64,000 nucleotides of DNA from Alnus glutinosa (GCF_958979055.1 NC_084888.1:3180001-3244000); one strand, 5' to 3'. Counted from the first letter of the stretch, positions 35,081-48,504 are shown. Notes: generated by a model from the sequence alone, not told the origin. A program made the numbers and translations.

Positions 35081-37034
35081 ATGGACAGCAACAGAGAGGG
35101 GTCTCCCCTAGTTTCAGAGAAAATTGCTCCAGTGGCACCTCCATTGCCTGGTGCAGCAACAAGCAGTTATCATGGATCACGGGTTAGAGGGTACTGCTGT
35201 GTCTCTACAGCAACAAAAGATTTGTGGGAGCGCCTCTTTGATGAAGGGTATAGAGCTGATGTTTCTGTCAATACTGACAATGGTGGCATCATCTATGCTC
35301 ATGCTAATATTCTTGTAAGTTAATTCAGTTTCCATATATGTTTAATCTGGATTCTGATTGGTTTTGGATGTTGTTATGGTATCTTTAGTGCATAAACATA
35401 ACAATCCATTAACTGGATGTTTGCTGACAGGGCATGGCTTCTCCTGTGATGAAAGGCATGTTAAAGAAGTCAAAAAGACATGGCCGACGGCGATCAATTT
35501 CAATCCGAGGTGTTCCACATGACGCAGTTCGAGTTTTCATTAGATTCTTGTACTCTTCCTGGTAATTATTTTTGCTAATCAGTTCTTACTATTTTCTGGG
35601 TTTGCTGGAGGTACAATCTTGACAATCTGGTTAAGACCTAAGAACTCGACCATGGAACATTTCTTAAATCACCGCTTTTCTTAAAAGTTTAAACTAATAG
35701 AAAGAGATAAATTTAATCATTTAATCAATATCTTAACAACATTTATCTTTAGATGCCACAGAGATGTCCAAGATTTTTAATCTTACATTTTTCCAGTGAT
35801 TACTTGAATCTCTGCCAATCATAGTCTGTGATTGAAAACCAGTTTAAATTTGTTTCACTGAATGTTTAATCAACAAGTATAAACTCTGCCAATCATAGTC
35901 TATGTTTTGAACATTTGCTAAACTCCTTTTCACCTATTCCTGTTACTACTCTCTGCTGATTGTTATTGGTGTTTCATATGTAGTTATGAGAAAGAAGAAA
36001 TGGAGGAATTTGTCTTGCATTTGTTGGTACTTTCACATGTGTTTGTGGTTCCCCAGCTAAAGCAAGAGTGCACGCAACAACTAGAGCAGGGTTTGCTTAC
36101 CATAGAGAATGTGATTGACGTCTTTCAACTTGCATTATTGTGTGATGCCCCTCGGCTTAACTTCGTATGTCACCGTATGATTCTGAGGAACTTCAAAGCT
36201 GTTTCTGCTACTGGAGGATGGCAAGCTATGAAGCAAAGCCACCCAGTGCTAGAAAGGGAAATTTTGGAGTCTGTAACTGTTGAAGATCATGTAATTTGCT
36301 CTAATTTTCTTTCTTTTTTTTCCTTCTTCTGATATTCCACGAGGGAGACTCATGAAAATCCCCTCTCCGTCTTTATTCTCATTCTGAGTCATGTTTTAAA
36401 TTCATTTGCAGATGCAAAAGGAGAGGATCAGAAAATCAAATGAGAGAAAGATTTATCTGCAATTATATGAGGCAATGGAGGCTATTGTTCATATATGTAG
36501 AGATGGTTGCCAGACAATTGGCCCACATGATAAGGACTTCAAAGCAAACCAGGTCCCTTGTAAGTATACAGCCTGTAAGGGACTGGAATTGCTTGTCCGC
36601 CATTTTGCCGGTTGCAAGTTGAGAGTCCCCGGTGGCTGCGTTCATTGCAAGAGAATGTGGCAGCTTTTGGAGTTACACTCCCGGCTTTGTGCCAATTCTG
36701 GTGTTTGTAGAGTTCCTTTGTGCAGGTGAGCCTACACTTCTTTCTCCTCTTCATTTTCATGTGCTTTCATTTCATCTTCTCATGGTTTGGGAGATTTGAG
36801 TTTCTTGCACTTATAGTAGCCATATAACACCACACCAGCATATTCATCAAACACAGGAAATCAAGTGTGACCACTGACCAAGTATTGCACCATTTCAGGA
36901 ACTTTAAGGAAAGAATTATGAGGCAGAGCAAGAAGGACGAGATTAAGTGGAGAATATTGGCGAAAAATATATTGACAGCAAAGATCATTCCAGGAGAACC
37001 TTTCTTTTCATGGGCAGTTGCCAGTTCTACGTGA
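35081..37034 (+). CDS. BTB/POZ and TAZ domain protein (BT family)
   Basis: BT proteins are plant-specific scaffolds that bind CUL3 through BTB, other regulators through TAZ, and calmodulin near the C-terminus. Proposed coding exons: 35081-35314, 35431-35561, 35984-36290, 36412-36725, 36899-37034, giving 373 residues (Arabidopsis members are about 365). BTB runs from about residue 45 ([20 protein letters not shown]) through [20 protein letters not shown]; a BACK-like helix region follows. The Cys/His-rich TAZ zinc finger lies in exon 4 ([49 protein letters not shown]). The basic tail ([24 protein letters not shown]) suits calmodulin binding. All joins keep frame with GT-AG signals. The TTG-led frame start at 35069 is not needed; ATG 35081 is the start. 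Looks functional. Confidence 0.94.
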
Positions 37035-37566
37035 CAACAAAGTTTGCTTATCCTAGAATCAGCTTTGACTGTAAATTAGTTGTAATTGCCTCTTTGTAGA
37101 GAAAATGTTGGCCCAAAAGCTAGTGGCGTTCCTTTGTATCTGAGTGTGAATTTATAAAGCAGAGGATCAGTACTTCCTCCCAAACCACATTCCTTCTTTA
37201 TCATTCCCTGGAATGCACCAAAAAGCTTGATATATTGCTCATTGTTGGACATTCTCCCACTTGAACCCTATATTTCATGCACGAACTAAACATATTGATG
37301 TTCAATATCACTTTGTTCATGAGACAGTAGAGAATGGATTGACTGTATTGCAAAAGATTCACACCAACAAGAATATTACATATATTTTGATGAAAATTGT
37401 AGCAAGAGAGCTAAACACATGCGAGTAAAGAACAACTAAGTCCCACATTAAAAACATACCATAATAATAAAAATTAGATTCAAATTTATTCATTTAAGCT
37501 TTTGGATTGAGTAGTGTCGTTAAAAGGAGCAAGAGAGCAAGAGACCTTATGACCAGTTGAAAGGAG
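37035..37566. other. 3'UTR and intergenic region after the BTB-TAZ gene
   Basis: The first about 200 bases are probable 3'UTR. The rest shows no gene. Confidence 0.5.
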
Positions 37567-37589
37567 CTCCAACTATTGATATGTGACTA

Positions 37590-39081
37590 TATGGCCTACT
37601 GCATGGATCCCAACCATTCATTCATTCAAACCATCTCCGAAATTTCCTCACAATAAGAATTTTCCATCGCTACTTATTTCGGATTTAATTATTCCTAGGA
37701 CTACACAACGGAATTTGATGACACTAAACTCTGTATTTGATACCACATCTGCTCGAGAAATTTCCAATGTTCGTATCTCTACAAAGTCCTAACCGAGTTT
37801 TACTTGGATTCCCTCATGTTCACGTCATTTCACAACTAACTTAGCCTATCTTGCTATTTTGTATAACAATTTTTCAGCTACAATATCTCCAATCTCTACT
37901 ACCTTATGGAAAGACATATGGAAACTGAAATTAAATGACAGACTTAGAGTTTTTATCTGAAAAATTGCTTGGAATATTCTTCCAACAAAGGCTCGACTAA
38001 AGTCCATAATCTCCTTTTTCAACTCTGATACAACTTGTCCTCTTTGCAAAGTAGGGGAAGATTCACTTCAACATTTATTCTTCAATTGTGTCTTTGCTAG
38101 AGTGGTATGGTGCAACTCTTTCTAGACGCTTAACTCCACAACTCTGGATTTCTCTAATATGCTAGACTAGATCAAGATTATTATTTCTTGTAGTCTTACC
38201 TTACATATCCCAAAAGTTGATCACCATCGTTTTCAAATTTTTGTAGCAGTTACTTGTGATCTTCTCTGATTCTATTGCAATAAGGCTTTCCACGATGGTA
38301 TCTCCTATGATGCTCTCCAAGTCTCGTGGAATAAAAATAAAATTTATCTTGAGCATTCTACAATTTGAAATCATCTATCTAGCCCCCTGTAAAAAAAAAG
38401 GCTCCGACCTCTGAGTAATTGGTACAAGATCAACTTTGATACAGCCATTAGATACTCTTTCTCGGCTTAAGCAGCTGTTTGTCATAATCATAATGGTCAT
38501 ATTATCAGAATGACTTCTCAAATTAGTCCCAGATGTTCACCAAACATGGGTGAAGCCTTAGCCACTCGTTTGGCTACTTCATTGGCATTCTCTTTTCATC
38601 TCTAGCGATTTATTCTGGAAGAAGACTGACAAGCAGTTATATTGGCTCTTCAAAAACCTAGTATATTCCAAGATTGGCGAATCCCCTCCACTATATATAA
38701 TATTACTGACTATATCCCAACTGATTCTTGATAGTTAGCCCATAAAATCAATAGAAGTGCAAACTTTTGCGCCCATTCTGTGACACATTGGGCCGCATCC
38801 AAATTCAACTTTAGCAGCATTCTTACTTATCCTTCTACTATCTCCTCTATCCCAATTATTAGCGATAAAGATTCTCTATAGGCTTGTTTAGATTTAACTT
38901 TAGCCCTACCTTTAAATTTTAGTTTTGTTTATGCTTTATTTTAACTTTAACTTTAGCCCTACCTTTAAATTTTAGTTTTGTTTATGCTTTATTTTAACTT
39001 TAGCTTCTTGTTGTTGTTTCTTATGTATCTTAAATAAGAGAAAATTAAAAGAAAAAAAAAAAAAAAAAGAAGAAAAAAAAA
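37590..39081 (+). mobile_element. 5'-truncated LINE (L1-like, with RNase H), pseudogene
   Basis: Bounded by a 23-bp direct duplication with one mismatch (37567-37589 and 39082-39104, beginning CTCCAACTATTGATATGTG). An A-rich tail at 39047-39080 fixes the plus orientation. Broken frames at about 37890-38110 read like a zf-RVT domain: LWKDIWKLKLNDRLRVF, then TCPLCKVGEDSLQHLFFNC. About 38330-38880 resembles an RNase H domain (NWYKINFDTAIRYSF, GEALATRLATSLAFSF, NFCAHSVTHWAA). Only the C-terminal part of ORF2 is present and it has several stops. The 3' end carries a 53-bp tandem repeat, two copies (38896-39001). Confidence 0.85.
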
Positions 39082-39104
39082 CTCCAACTATTGATATGTG
39101 GCTA

Positions 39105-40746
39105 ATAACAAGATTTTTTTGTAGGTGTTGCTAGCTGATTTGACATTTCCTTTGAGGCCTAGTCAAGGCTTCACGACAAACTGGTTGTCTATTCCGAAGA
39201 AAAGTGAGGCTCTTGAGTCCTTCACGGTCATAATCCTTGGACCATCAAATGGAGATGTTCCCGATTGAGCAAGCAATCAAGTTTATGACTGAGCAATCGT
39301 CGTCACCAGTGTTGAAAGCATTTGTTTGTGCAGGGACTGTAAAACAAAATGTTCCTGCACCGGCGTCTCATCTCCAATGATGTGGTAATTACATTATAAG
39401 GAGCAATTAATTGAGTTTTAGGGTTTTTGAAGGTTGGTACCGGGGTTAGAAAGGACAATGGGCTCCAACACAAGTCCATGACCAGGTTCCTTTGTCCCTT
39501 ATGGCCTTGGTTTGCACGGCTACGAGGCCATGGGATAGTAAGGGTTGCAATTTGTATTCGCATATCGTATTCGGATCATGTCGAAATATAAGTATGAAAT
39601 TATAAATATCAATTTTACTCAACTCATTTAATTAAATGGGTCAAACTCATTCCGTCGTAACCCGTTAATTTTATGTTGGGTTTGTGTCAGATTTGCGAGT
39701 TTTACCAAATTTGCCAACCTTAAATGTTTTGTGTAGGGTTCGAATCGTTTGAAACCATAGATATAAGATTATATAAGTTAAGCTTAATCTTACGCATTTA
39801 ATTAAATAGCTTAGATCCCTCAACTAATTTGCGGGTCTTCATTAAAAAATTTGTGAGCCTTTGTAACGCTTTTTCAAAGCCAAGGCTGCAAAAGCTCGTC
39901 TTTTCTTTTTTTTTTTCCTACTCAAAAAAGGTCAGGAGGAGGGTGACCTACTGTGACTACTCTACCTAGTGTTACCATGGTAGCACATACTAGAAATTGC
40001 TCAAAAGGGGCCTAAATAGCAAAAAACTACAAGCGCTTTCTCATGACCAATTAAGTCATTGTGTAACCCAATCCCATCAAGACATCAATGAGACTTAAGA
40101 TGGCTAACACTTATCAAGAGTGAAGTAATTCTCATATTATGTGAAAACAACACTAGCCACTCCTACTCAGGCTAACCTTTGTTCGGTATCAGAAATGGAG
40201 CTGTCTTCTTTTGGTTCGTTTATCTTTTTTATCGTCGCCCGTTTGATAGCTGGTGCACATTTCATTCAAATAGTAGTGACTAGGGCACCATCTTTTTTTT
40301 TCTTCTACTCACAAAAGCTTTAATCCTTTGATTGATAAACCTAGTTGGGTCTATATTATGTGAAATCCTATATTATTTGTCTTTTTATTCTATATATTTC
40401 TCCTTGGCGATTGCTAAACAAGGACCGCACCAGGAATATGTACCCACTCAAAATAGCATACTCCTCCGGCAGATATCATCTAAATGCCAGGCAGTGGCAG
40501 AGAGCCTGTCAAATGGAAATTATTTTTAAAAAAAAAAAAAAAACTGCTGAAAAACTGCTACTTATTATTAGGAATTTATCAAATAAATGCAGACAAAAAG
40601 CATCACAAGTAACATCAAAACATTCTGATTTCTCGAAAATGTGTGGGAATCCGATCTAAAAGAAAGAAGAGAACCTATCTCCACTATGGCATCTGTGTTG
40701 GATTGAGGAAATATGAAATTTGTTTTTTTTTTTTTTTTTTTGTCAT
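39105..40746. other. Intergenic region between LINE and formin
   Basis: 39541-39722 has inverted ends AAGGGTTGCAATTTG and, reverse-complemented, AAGGTTGGCAAATTTG, plus GTCGAAATATAAGTATG and AACCCGTTAA words of a widespread plant hAT-like repeat. 39300-39540 has an open frame on the minus strand with no recognisable family. T/A runs lie at 40528-40542 and 40722-40741. Confidence 0.5.
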
Positions 40747-41118
40747 TTAGAAATTACTTGGTCTGGCCGTGCACTTCCCTGAAGCCTGAAGGTAATCATA
40801 TGTGCGTCTTTTGATGCCCTTTTCTTCCAATCGGATGAGGGTCACAGCTTGCTTTCTATCATAGTAAAAGTAGTTAATGTCCAACATTTGACTGTATGCA
40901 TCTTTGATCTCATAAAAAACCTGGTTCTTCTTCTGGAAGCCTTGCTTTGTTAATTGAATGTTACGTCTATGGGCGGACTCGGATTTTCTCAACAATGATG
41001 GACCTTCTGAAGTGCTTTCACATCTCCATCCTTCTACTCCTTTGATGTACTCGTAATGAGTCTGTAGCCGTGGAAGTATATCTACTAATGTGATTGTCCT
41101 TTTAAGAGGTTCATTACT
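40747..41118 (-). other. Open frame of 123 codons just downstream of the formin, unrecognised
   Basis: A continuous frame without an early ATG begins SNEPLKRTITLVDILPRLQ and ends YDYLQASGKCTARPSNF before a TAA. It starts 16 nt past the formin stop, on the same strand, in a different register. It is rich in charged and aromatic residues (MLDINYFYYDRKQAVTLIRL) and does not look like low-complexity chance sequence. I do not recognise the family. It could be formin 3'UTR that happens to be open, a remnant of another gene, or an alternative terminal exon. Confidence 0.35.
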
Positions 41119-41134
41119 TCACATTCGGATAATT

Positions 41135-44100
41135 TCAAGGAGACAAGCTTTCCTCATCTGAACTTCTATCTTTACTCACATTATACCTATTGAGAACTGG
41201 TAGCGAAGCAGTCGCAGATATCCGAAAGGATCTGGCAGAACCCATCATCGTTCTATCCTGCAACCTCCCCACTTCCTTGCACACATGATCCAGTACGCCT
41301 AGAAAATCTCTTACAATCATGAAGACTCTGAAAGGATGAGCTTCCTCCTTTGCCGCATTTCCATGGAAATATTCGGTGACCTCTTTCACAATGTATAAAG
41401 CCCTTTTTTCATCTGCCTTGATTCTAACAATTTCTTCTTCAGCCTCTTTCAGAAATAGTTTCATTGAGTCAAAGAATTTCCCTTGCATATCTGGCTTCTC
41501 ATATTGCAAAACCAGTCTGACTTTGTCAAGTCCCATTTCAAGCTTTGACAGATAGCTGCTTAAGACATCTGAGTCCATTCCTGCTGCTTTTTTGACATTG
41601 CTGAGGTCTCTGCTTAACCCAGCCACAACCTGCAATCCCTGCTTCTTGAAATAATCCTCCATTTTTGGGGTCACTTTGTTTTGAACATTCTCATTTGTAG
41701 AATCAGTACCTGCACCTTCAGATCTAATAATCTCTTGGACCACAAAGTGGAGCAATGTTGTCTTCCCATCCGTTCCCTTTATATCTACAAGTTTTAAGAG
41801 TGTATCAAGTTTAAAAGCTTTAGCATCACCACGATTGGTCCCAACATTCATTCGATTTCCTGTCCTGAGAACAGCTTCAAGGAGTTTGAGGAATAATCGA
41901 CTGTTCTTTAATTCATCACTCGCTGCCTGACAAATAAGAAATCTAAGGTGTGAGTTTCTTCATGTCAATATTGATGAAATTAAGAGATCAAAATAATATG
42001 GAATTAAACCTTTTTAATTGTTAACTTTCAGCCAAAATACCTCAAGGGTTAGAAAAGACTTTCTCAGGTATTTGACTTCCGTATCAAAATTAGCTCTGTA
42101 TAGCATGGCTTCGACTCTTTTAAATGCAAACGGGATATCCAGTACTGCCTTAAGAAAACGCTCTGCAGACCCTAGTTTTGAGGTGTCACCATGGTAGTCT
42201 CGAAGTTTTATCTCTTCCTCCTTAGTTGGAGCCATCTTTACCAGAGTTTCCAAAAGCTCACTACCCAAGCCTTCCGGATTACCTGTTGTGCCAAACATAT
42301 AATGCAAAGTGATGCTGCAGATGGAAAAAATGCAGGACCTAGATAGAAAGTTGGATGCAAACGCAAAGACCATTGTAGACATTTCAAGAAATCTGATTTT
42401 TTTATTTCTTCCTTTGATACCTTAGACACAGACACTAGTGATGTAATGATATTGTGATATATAATTTCTTGAGAAACATTAGGCATGTGCAGTTAACGAG
42501 GTAGTTGTAATCAGAGAGCAACTAGTGTTGCTTCAGGTTGGTTGACATGGTAAATAGTAACATATGGGGAGAGGTTTAATGAGGATCCTTTTTTGGAAAT
42601 GTTTCTCATAAATTTGTTACTTAGGTCAATGAGTTTCACTATCTATAAAAAAAAAGTGTAACAGAAATGTAGTCTTTCTTTTAAGCAGAATGCTTACCCT
42701 GATGTTGCTAAATAGTCATGCAACTTTACAGATATATGAAACTATTTTGCTTGGGATACCATGCTAAATTGGGCTCTCTAGATTCCGGCAAGGGATTGTG
42801 GTTAATTTTTGGTGTGTGCCAGATGATGATGCAGGCATGGAGGCTTTAGAACTTAGGTTTTCAGATTGAAGCAGAAGAGATGTAATGAATTTTGCGTAAA
42901 TCAAAGGGATCGGATAAATTGACATAGAAAAAGGGGAAAGCAAACAAAATATTGTGGTCAGGCTTTCTCTCTACCGAGATAAACAAGAATCCATTTAGGG
43001 CATAATAGGTTTGGGCGTGCCTGGTTTAATGATATATGTAAAACGATTTATAAAATGAGATACACCGACCATTCTTTTGGTCTGGGAATTTAATTGCTTT
43101 TTGAAAATCTTTATTTCATGAAGCAAGGTAGTCATTTTGATGAGGGATTTGACGTGATTACTTGAAATCTAACATAAATGTTGTGAGTGGCACATGTTTT
43201 AACTATATCACATACAATTGTAATTCTAAATTATGATGGCTTCTCATCTAAGCTCTAGAACTCTTATTTCTGTTTTGGATATCTTCCATCCTGTTCCTTT
43301 TGTTGATACTCCCTCCTGACCTAAAAGAATTTGTGCTACTTTATTGTAAGTTATAATCTAAGCAAATATGGAACCAAATCACCAATCGGACATGGGAAAG
43401 AAAAGGAAGATCACGTACCATCTAAAAGAGCTTCAGACACCTCATCTCGTGTCACATTCAGTGCTCTTAACAGTATAGCTATGTTCTGTGACTTCTTCGG
43501 GTCTAACACCCTGTTTTCCTTTTCAACAGGAGGGAGAACCGATTTTCTAGTTGGCTCTCTCGGAACCGAATTCGCGGGATTGCACCCGAAAAGAGACTCC
43601 ATCATGTCCTCATTCAATCTGCCACGCAAATCCAGCATCCCCAAGATCAGAAAATTGGTGTGTGTGTGTGTGTTGTATCAAAGCAAGCAAACGCATAGCA
43701 TTAGCACTGACACTACTTGGTACTTACTGAAATGAGCTCGATTTGAGCTGGTCCCACACTGTGGCTCGGTCTGAGGTGGCCCGAACTTTGTCCCAGTGGA
43801 GAGCCTTCAATTTGGGCTTTGCTCCTTCCTTTTCATCGTCCCAATCAAGCTTCTCGCAAGAGCTCGCGCTTCGACTAACTTCTTGAGCTGGCATTGTTAT
43901 CCCAATCTCAGAAGAAATGGCCTTGGGGCTAGAAGTCCAGGACAGCGCCTTGCTCCACACTTGCGGAGGAGGCGTTTCACGAACACTCCCTTCCGAACTT
44001 CCTAACTTCCGCTGCGTCGGAGGAGGAGGAGGCGGCGGCGGCGGCGGAGGAGCCGGATTGCTTATTGTTGCCTGAAGACGCGCCAAGTTCGGCGGTGGCG

Positions 44101-45127
44101 GTGGTGGCGACGAAAACCTTGGCCTTCCGTGAGAGTATGGAATTGCTGGTATTGCGGTCGAAGGGGGCGGCGGAGGAGGCGGCGGCGGCGGCGGAGCATG
44201 ATTTGTTGATGACGAGGATGAAAGCCGTGATTTAGGAGAAGTCCTTTTGGAATGGGGAATAACAGAAGCGGTGGCATTAGTGTAATTATTAGCCGTGCGC
44301 GAACTCGTGGGAGTGTAGTAGCTAGTCTCTTCATAGCTGAGCGACGAGCAGTTGGGGGAGTGAAACGATGTGTCGCGGCTTTCCTCGTCGGAAGAGGACC
44401 TCGGCGATGGGGAATTCGCGTTCGGAGGCTTGGTTAAAGGCGGTAGTGGATGCAACTCAGGACTCGGGCGGTACCGATCCGATCTCTTAACCGAATTGAG
44501 CTTGTGATAAGGCGACCTGATACTGTTACTGTTATCTTCTCCGCTTGCCTCGCTGACGGAGCTGATCGGACCCGGCTCCACGGTCCCGATGTAGAGAAAA
44601 TTTGAAGGCGGGACTCGCGTGTCGCCGGGAAGCCCCCGCGAGGTCCCTCGGACGAGCTTCTTCGAAGACTCGTCGGGGTGTTTGGCGCGGTGGCGGTACA
44701 GGAAGAACGCGAGCGCGGAGAGCATTCCGAGAGTGACGATTCCGACAGAGATTGCGATCGCGACGGTTTTTGTTTGCTTCGTCGGCTGCGTGGCCACCGG
44801 GATTGGCACGTTGGCGCCATTGGAAGGTGTGGCTGAGGGAGGCGGTTGAGCCTGACCGGAGCCGGACCCTCCTTCGCTGAAGAACGGGTACCCGGAGCTG
44901 GGGTCCGATGGCGATGGTGGCGATGGTGGTGGTGGTGGTGGTGAAGTTGAGTCGGTTCCAGGTGGCGGCGCCGAACCAGCCGGAAACAATGGCTGGTGTA
45001 GAATTCTTCGGTGAGTTTTGGCTTCAGCAACACTGGTAGAATTTAGAACGCCTGTAACCCCTTGGTTAGCAGCCAATGATAGAAGAATAAAAAAGAAGCT
45101 CCAATGATGCTGATGAGCTGCTTTCAT
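41135..45127 (-). CDS. Class I formin (FH1-FH2, membrane-anchored)
   Basis: Formins nucleate and elongate actin; class I plant formins sit in the plasma membrane and link it to actin. Proposed exons (minus): 43728-45127, 43419-43618, 42041-42282, 41135-41926, giving 877 residues. Order: signal peptide (residues 1 to about 25), extracellular Pro-rich part after the family-typical [10 protein letters not shown] (41-50), one membrane segment at 121-143 ([20 protein letters not shown]), a cytoplasmic FLYIGTVEP motif, two poly-Pro runs of FH1 type, then FH2 from about 445 ([75 protein letters not shown]). The exon 1 donor is GTAAGT; exon 2 completes a Gln codon. All joins keep frame. A GT microsatellite lies in intron 1. 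It appears intact. Confidence 0.94.
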
Positions 45128-47967
45128 GGTGAATTTCTCTGGCTCTCTCTAATTTTATTTTCTTTCACCCAATTCATTTCTCGTTTTTGTTTTGCAATTC
45201 TGTTTGAGAGAGTAAGAGCGCGTGCGTCTGAGAGAGAAAAAAGAGAAGGGGAAGGTTCTTTTCTGGAATGTGAGATCTGGATGCCCAAGTAGCTGACGAC
45301 GACAGCAAATAGCGGGCACTTCCTTTTTTCCTTTTCTATTTATTTTTACTTTGTTTTTCGTAACTAAGTGAAAAGTAAATGGACGATGATGGCCATGTTA
45401 AGTGGCGATATTAAAATCCCACGTTCATGTCCTTCTTTGTCCAACTGAATGGATTATCCCTTTCGTTGTGACCGAGGGCAAAGCACATATTCCACCATTT
45501 TTCCCCTCCTTTGCCGTTAATCCTGCGTCCTCTGTCTATACTCTTTTAGCACTTTTATTCCCAGGTTCATGTTCACTTGTTGAACTCCTCTCCTCTAAGC
45601 AATCTGACTGTATAAGTATATGTACGCAGTAACACGATTCATCTGATATTCTTTTAATCATATTAATTACGGATCAAGTTTTAGTTTTTTTTAATTCGAG
45701 GATTTATTAATTTAATCAAATGTAATCAATTATGGAAAATTTTAAAAAATAATTTTTAATTTAGAATTACCAAAAAACCACAAACAACACAAAATACTTT
45801 TAAAAAAAAAATAATAATAATTTTCATTTTTATGGAGATTGCTTATTTTGAATGGACAGTTTTGGAGGGTCGTGATTCATGGGACTATGAGTTTGATTGA
45901 AAGATTAATAACTAATTTTAAACACGTCGTGCAAAAACGAGGAAAAATAAAATAATAATAATAATAATAATAATAAAAGGAATTTGTTTGGGGATTTGGG
46001 AGGTCAAGGTCAGACGTGTAATTTCGTGGGAAAAGGTTCGATGGCCTCAGTTAACGTTTTGTGCTTTCTTGCCCTTTTATTCTTGCTTAGATTGATCCAC
46101 CGACCCCCTCTCACCGTTTGGGGGGACATGCACACGCCCAATAGCATATGCTTTATCCCTTTCCACTTTTGCTGGACAGCACCACAAACTCAAAGACAAT
46201 ATTATCCTTTTATAACTTTCTCACGCTTTCAGCTATTGGGTTAACGTAACATGTATTTATTTGTGTATTCACTGTTTGGCAGCCCTCTTTAGGACAGTAT
46301 TTTTTTTTTACTTTTTTACTTTTTAATAAAAAAGTAAAAGTAGTGAATAAACAATTCAATAAATAAAAATACTTACAAAACAATAAAAAATAACTTTTAC
46401 TTTTACGACACATTTACAATCCAAAAGAAAAAATACACCTTAAAAAGCATTACCAAACCACTAATTTACTACATTTCAGTAAATTACATGTTCAATCCAT
46501 TCATTCGAATTGTGACACGTGTCTATTTTTTACTAAAATTCAACGCAAACCAAATTGACACCGCAACATCGTAGAGTGGAATAATTAGATTAACGAACCC
46601 CTAAATTAGATTGTCTGAATGGAGCAATTAAAAGTATCTATTTGGTCCCACTGACCGACAAATTTTCAAGACCATCGGTCTTGGGCCTTTTGGCACGTAT
46701 TGCTGAACTTGTTGATTGATTTTTCAATTACTTTTCGTTGGTTTTATATTTTACGAGGCTGTGGTGAGGCCCTTAAGTTATGCAAAAAGTGCATGATTGA
46801 TAATATTATACTATCATTGTCGTTGTCATTATAGAACATTGCCAAAGGAAGCAACACTCGATTGTATTACTTGTGGAAGTGGTGGGCGGCGGCGAAGTTG
46901 GTGACGGTAAGGAGTTTTTGGTTCACCGTGCTAATTCAGTCGTTAAAATCGACAAATTTACTAATTTTGTACCAAGGGAAGGTATTCCGACCGCCACCAG
47001 CATCGCCCGAGGTAGTAACAATTACGACAATTTCAATGATAGAGTGCCTCTCCAGCTTCTATGGTTCACCCAATGCATAAAGCTATTGTAAAATATATGT
47101 GTTATTTCTATACACATTTTTGTATTACACACTCTTATTTAGTGTGTAATTCATGCATATAGAATGTGTCCAACATGTATGGGTCCTGCACGGCTACACC
47201 AAATATTAATGTGCATACAAATTAAAAAGTATGTACAAATAGATAAATTATTGTTGTACAATTATTGACATAATTTTTGTATGACTCTAACAAATTTTTT
47301 TTTTTTTTAAACTAACAATTAGATATGTTATCCTATATCTTACATATCCAGTAGTTATTCTTAAAAAAAGTTGTTAAGAATTATATAAGAGTTATACAAA
47401 AGTTATAAATGTAACACAATTCGTATAAATAACACATCTCTTCTCAAATAAATTTGTAGTGTAATATAGAGGTTAAGGGAATTTTAAATGTTTTTTAAAT
47501 ATTTTGTGTTGAGAGTTATTTATTAATGATTTTTCATTTTGTTAAAAATAAAAAATCTCACTTAAAAAGTGTCGTCAAACAAAGCGGCTTGTTTAATGAG
47601 TTTTTTTAATTTCATAACTTCTTTTTTTCCCTAGCAAATAATACAAAGAAACTAAATGGAGAAAAAAAAAAAAAAACGACTAGGGGATTTATATTCCCAA
47701 TAAAGAAAAGACACAATGACTCACAAAAAAAAAAAAAAAAAGAAGAAGAAGAAGAAGAAAAAAGACACAATGGGAATGCTTTTACCTTTGTAGACGTCTT
47801 TAAATTATAACCTGAGTATATAACTTTCTAAATGTCTCGATCATTCAACTTTCATAAATTTGTAGTTTGAAATATGGACTTTTTTGTGTATGGTCATTGA
47901 TGGTAGTGTTGGCAACTTTTGTACATGATTCGAAAACATATACGATCTCAACATAAAAGTAATGAAT
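45128..47967. other. Formin 5' region and gene-free stretch
   Basis: 45128-45290 is the probable formin 5'UTR/promoter with GAGA-rich words. (AAT)n lies at 45951-45975. Two overlapping frames at 46862-47091 are unrecognised and probably chance. 47650-47760 holds A-runs and a GAA repeat. No gene supported. Confidence 0.5.
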
Positions 47968-47976
47968 TAGAATTAA

Positions 47977-48394
47977 GGGAAAACTTCAATTTACCCCATG
48001 AAGTTGTCACCGATTTGCAATTCAACCACCAATGTTTCAATTTCGTCAATTGCACCCCATAAAGTTTCAAAAAATTTCAATTCAGCCAATTCATCCAATT
48101 GATTCGTCTGAATTAACGAAATTGTCCTGACTTACCGAAAATGCCCTTAATAAAACGGTAGTGTTTTGGCAAAACGATGTCGTTTCAGTAAGGGTATTTT
48201 TGTCAACTTTGGACAAAAAATCGCATGTGCCACTCACGTGGGTCCACTTCCGTTTCTTCAGACGGCTCAATTGGATGGAATGGGGTGGATTGAAAATTTT
48301 TGAAACTTAATGGGGTGCAATTAACAAAATTGAAACATTGGTGGTTGAATTACAAATCGGTGACAACTTTATGGGGGTAAATTGAAGTTTTCCC
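47977..48394. mobile_element. MULE-type MITE with perfect 9-bp duplication, young
   Basis: Both ends begin GGGAAAACTTCAATTTACCC (right end reverse-complemented) and the arms stay more than about 90 percent alike for roughly 100 bp (GTTGTCACCGATTTG, AATTCAACCACCAATGTTTC). TAGAATTAA flanks it at 47968-47976 and 48395-48403 without mismatch. 418 bp, no coding. High arm identity and intact duplication suggest recent insertion. Confidence 0.92.
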
Positions 48395-48403
48395 TAGAAT
48401 TAA

Positions 48404-48504
48404 ATTGTTTGGCTCATTTAATTAAATGAATCTAATTAATTAATATTGATTTATATAATTTTATAATCATACATCAATACGACCGATATGCAAACAAGAA
48501 TTCC

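Noticed and set aside
44062-45033. Long alternative frames in formin exon 1
   Set aside because: Caused by poly-Pro codons and GC-rich repeats in the real frame.
46862-47091. Two overlapping 72-codon frames
   Set aside because: No family resemblance and mutually overlapping; cannot be supported.
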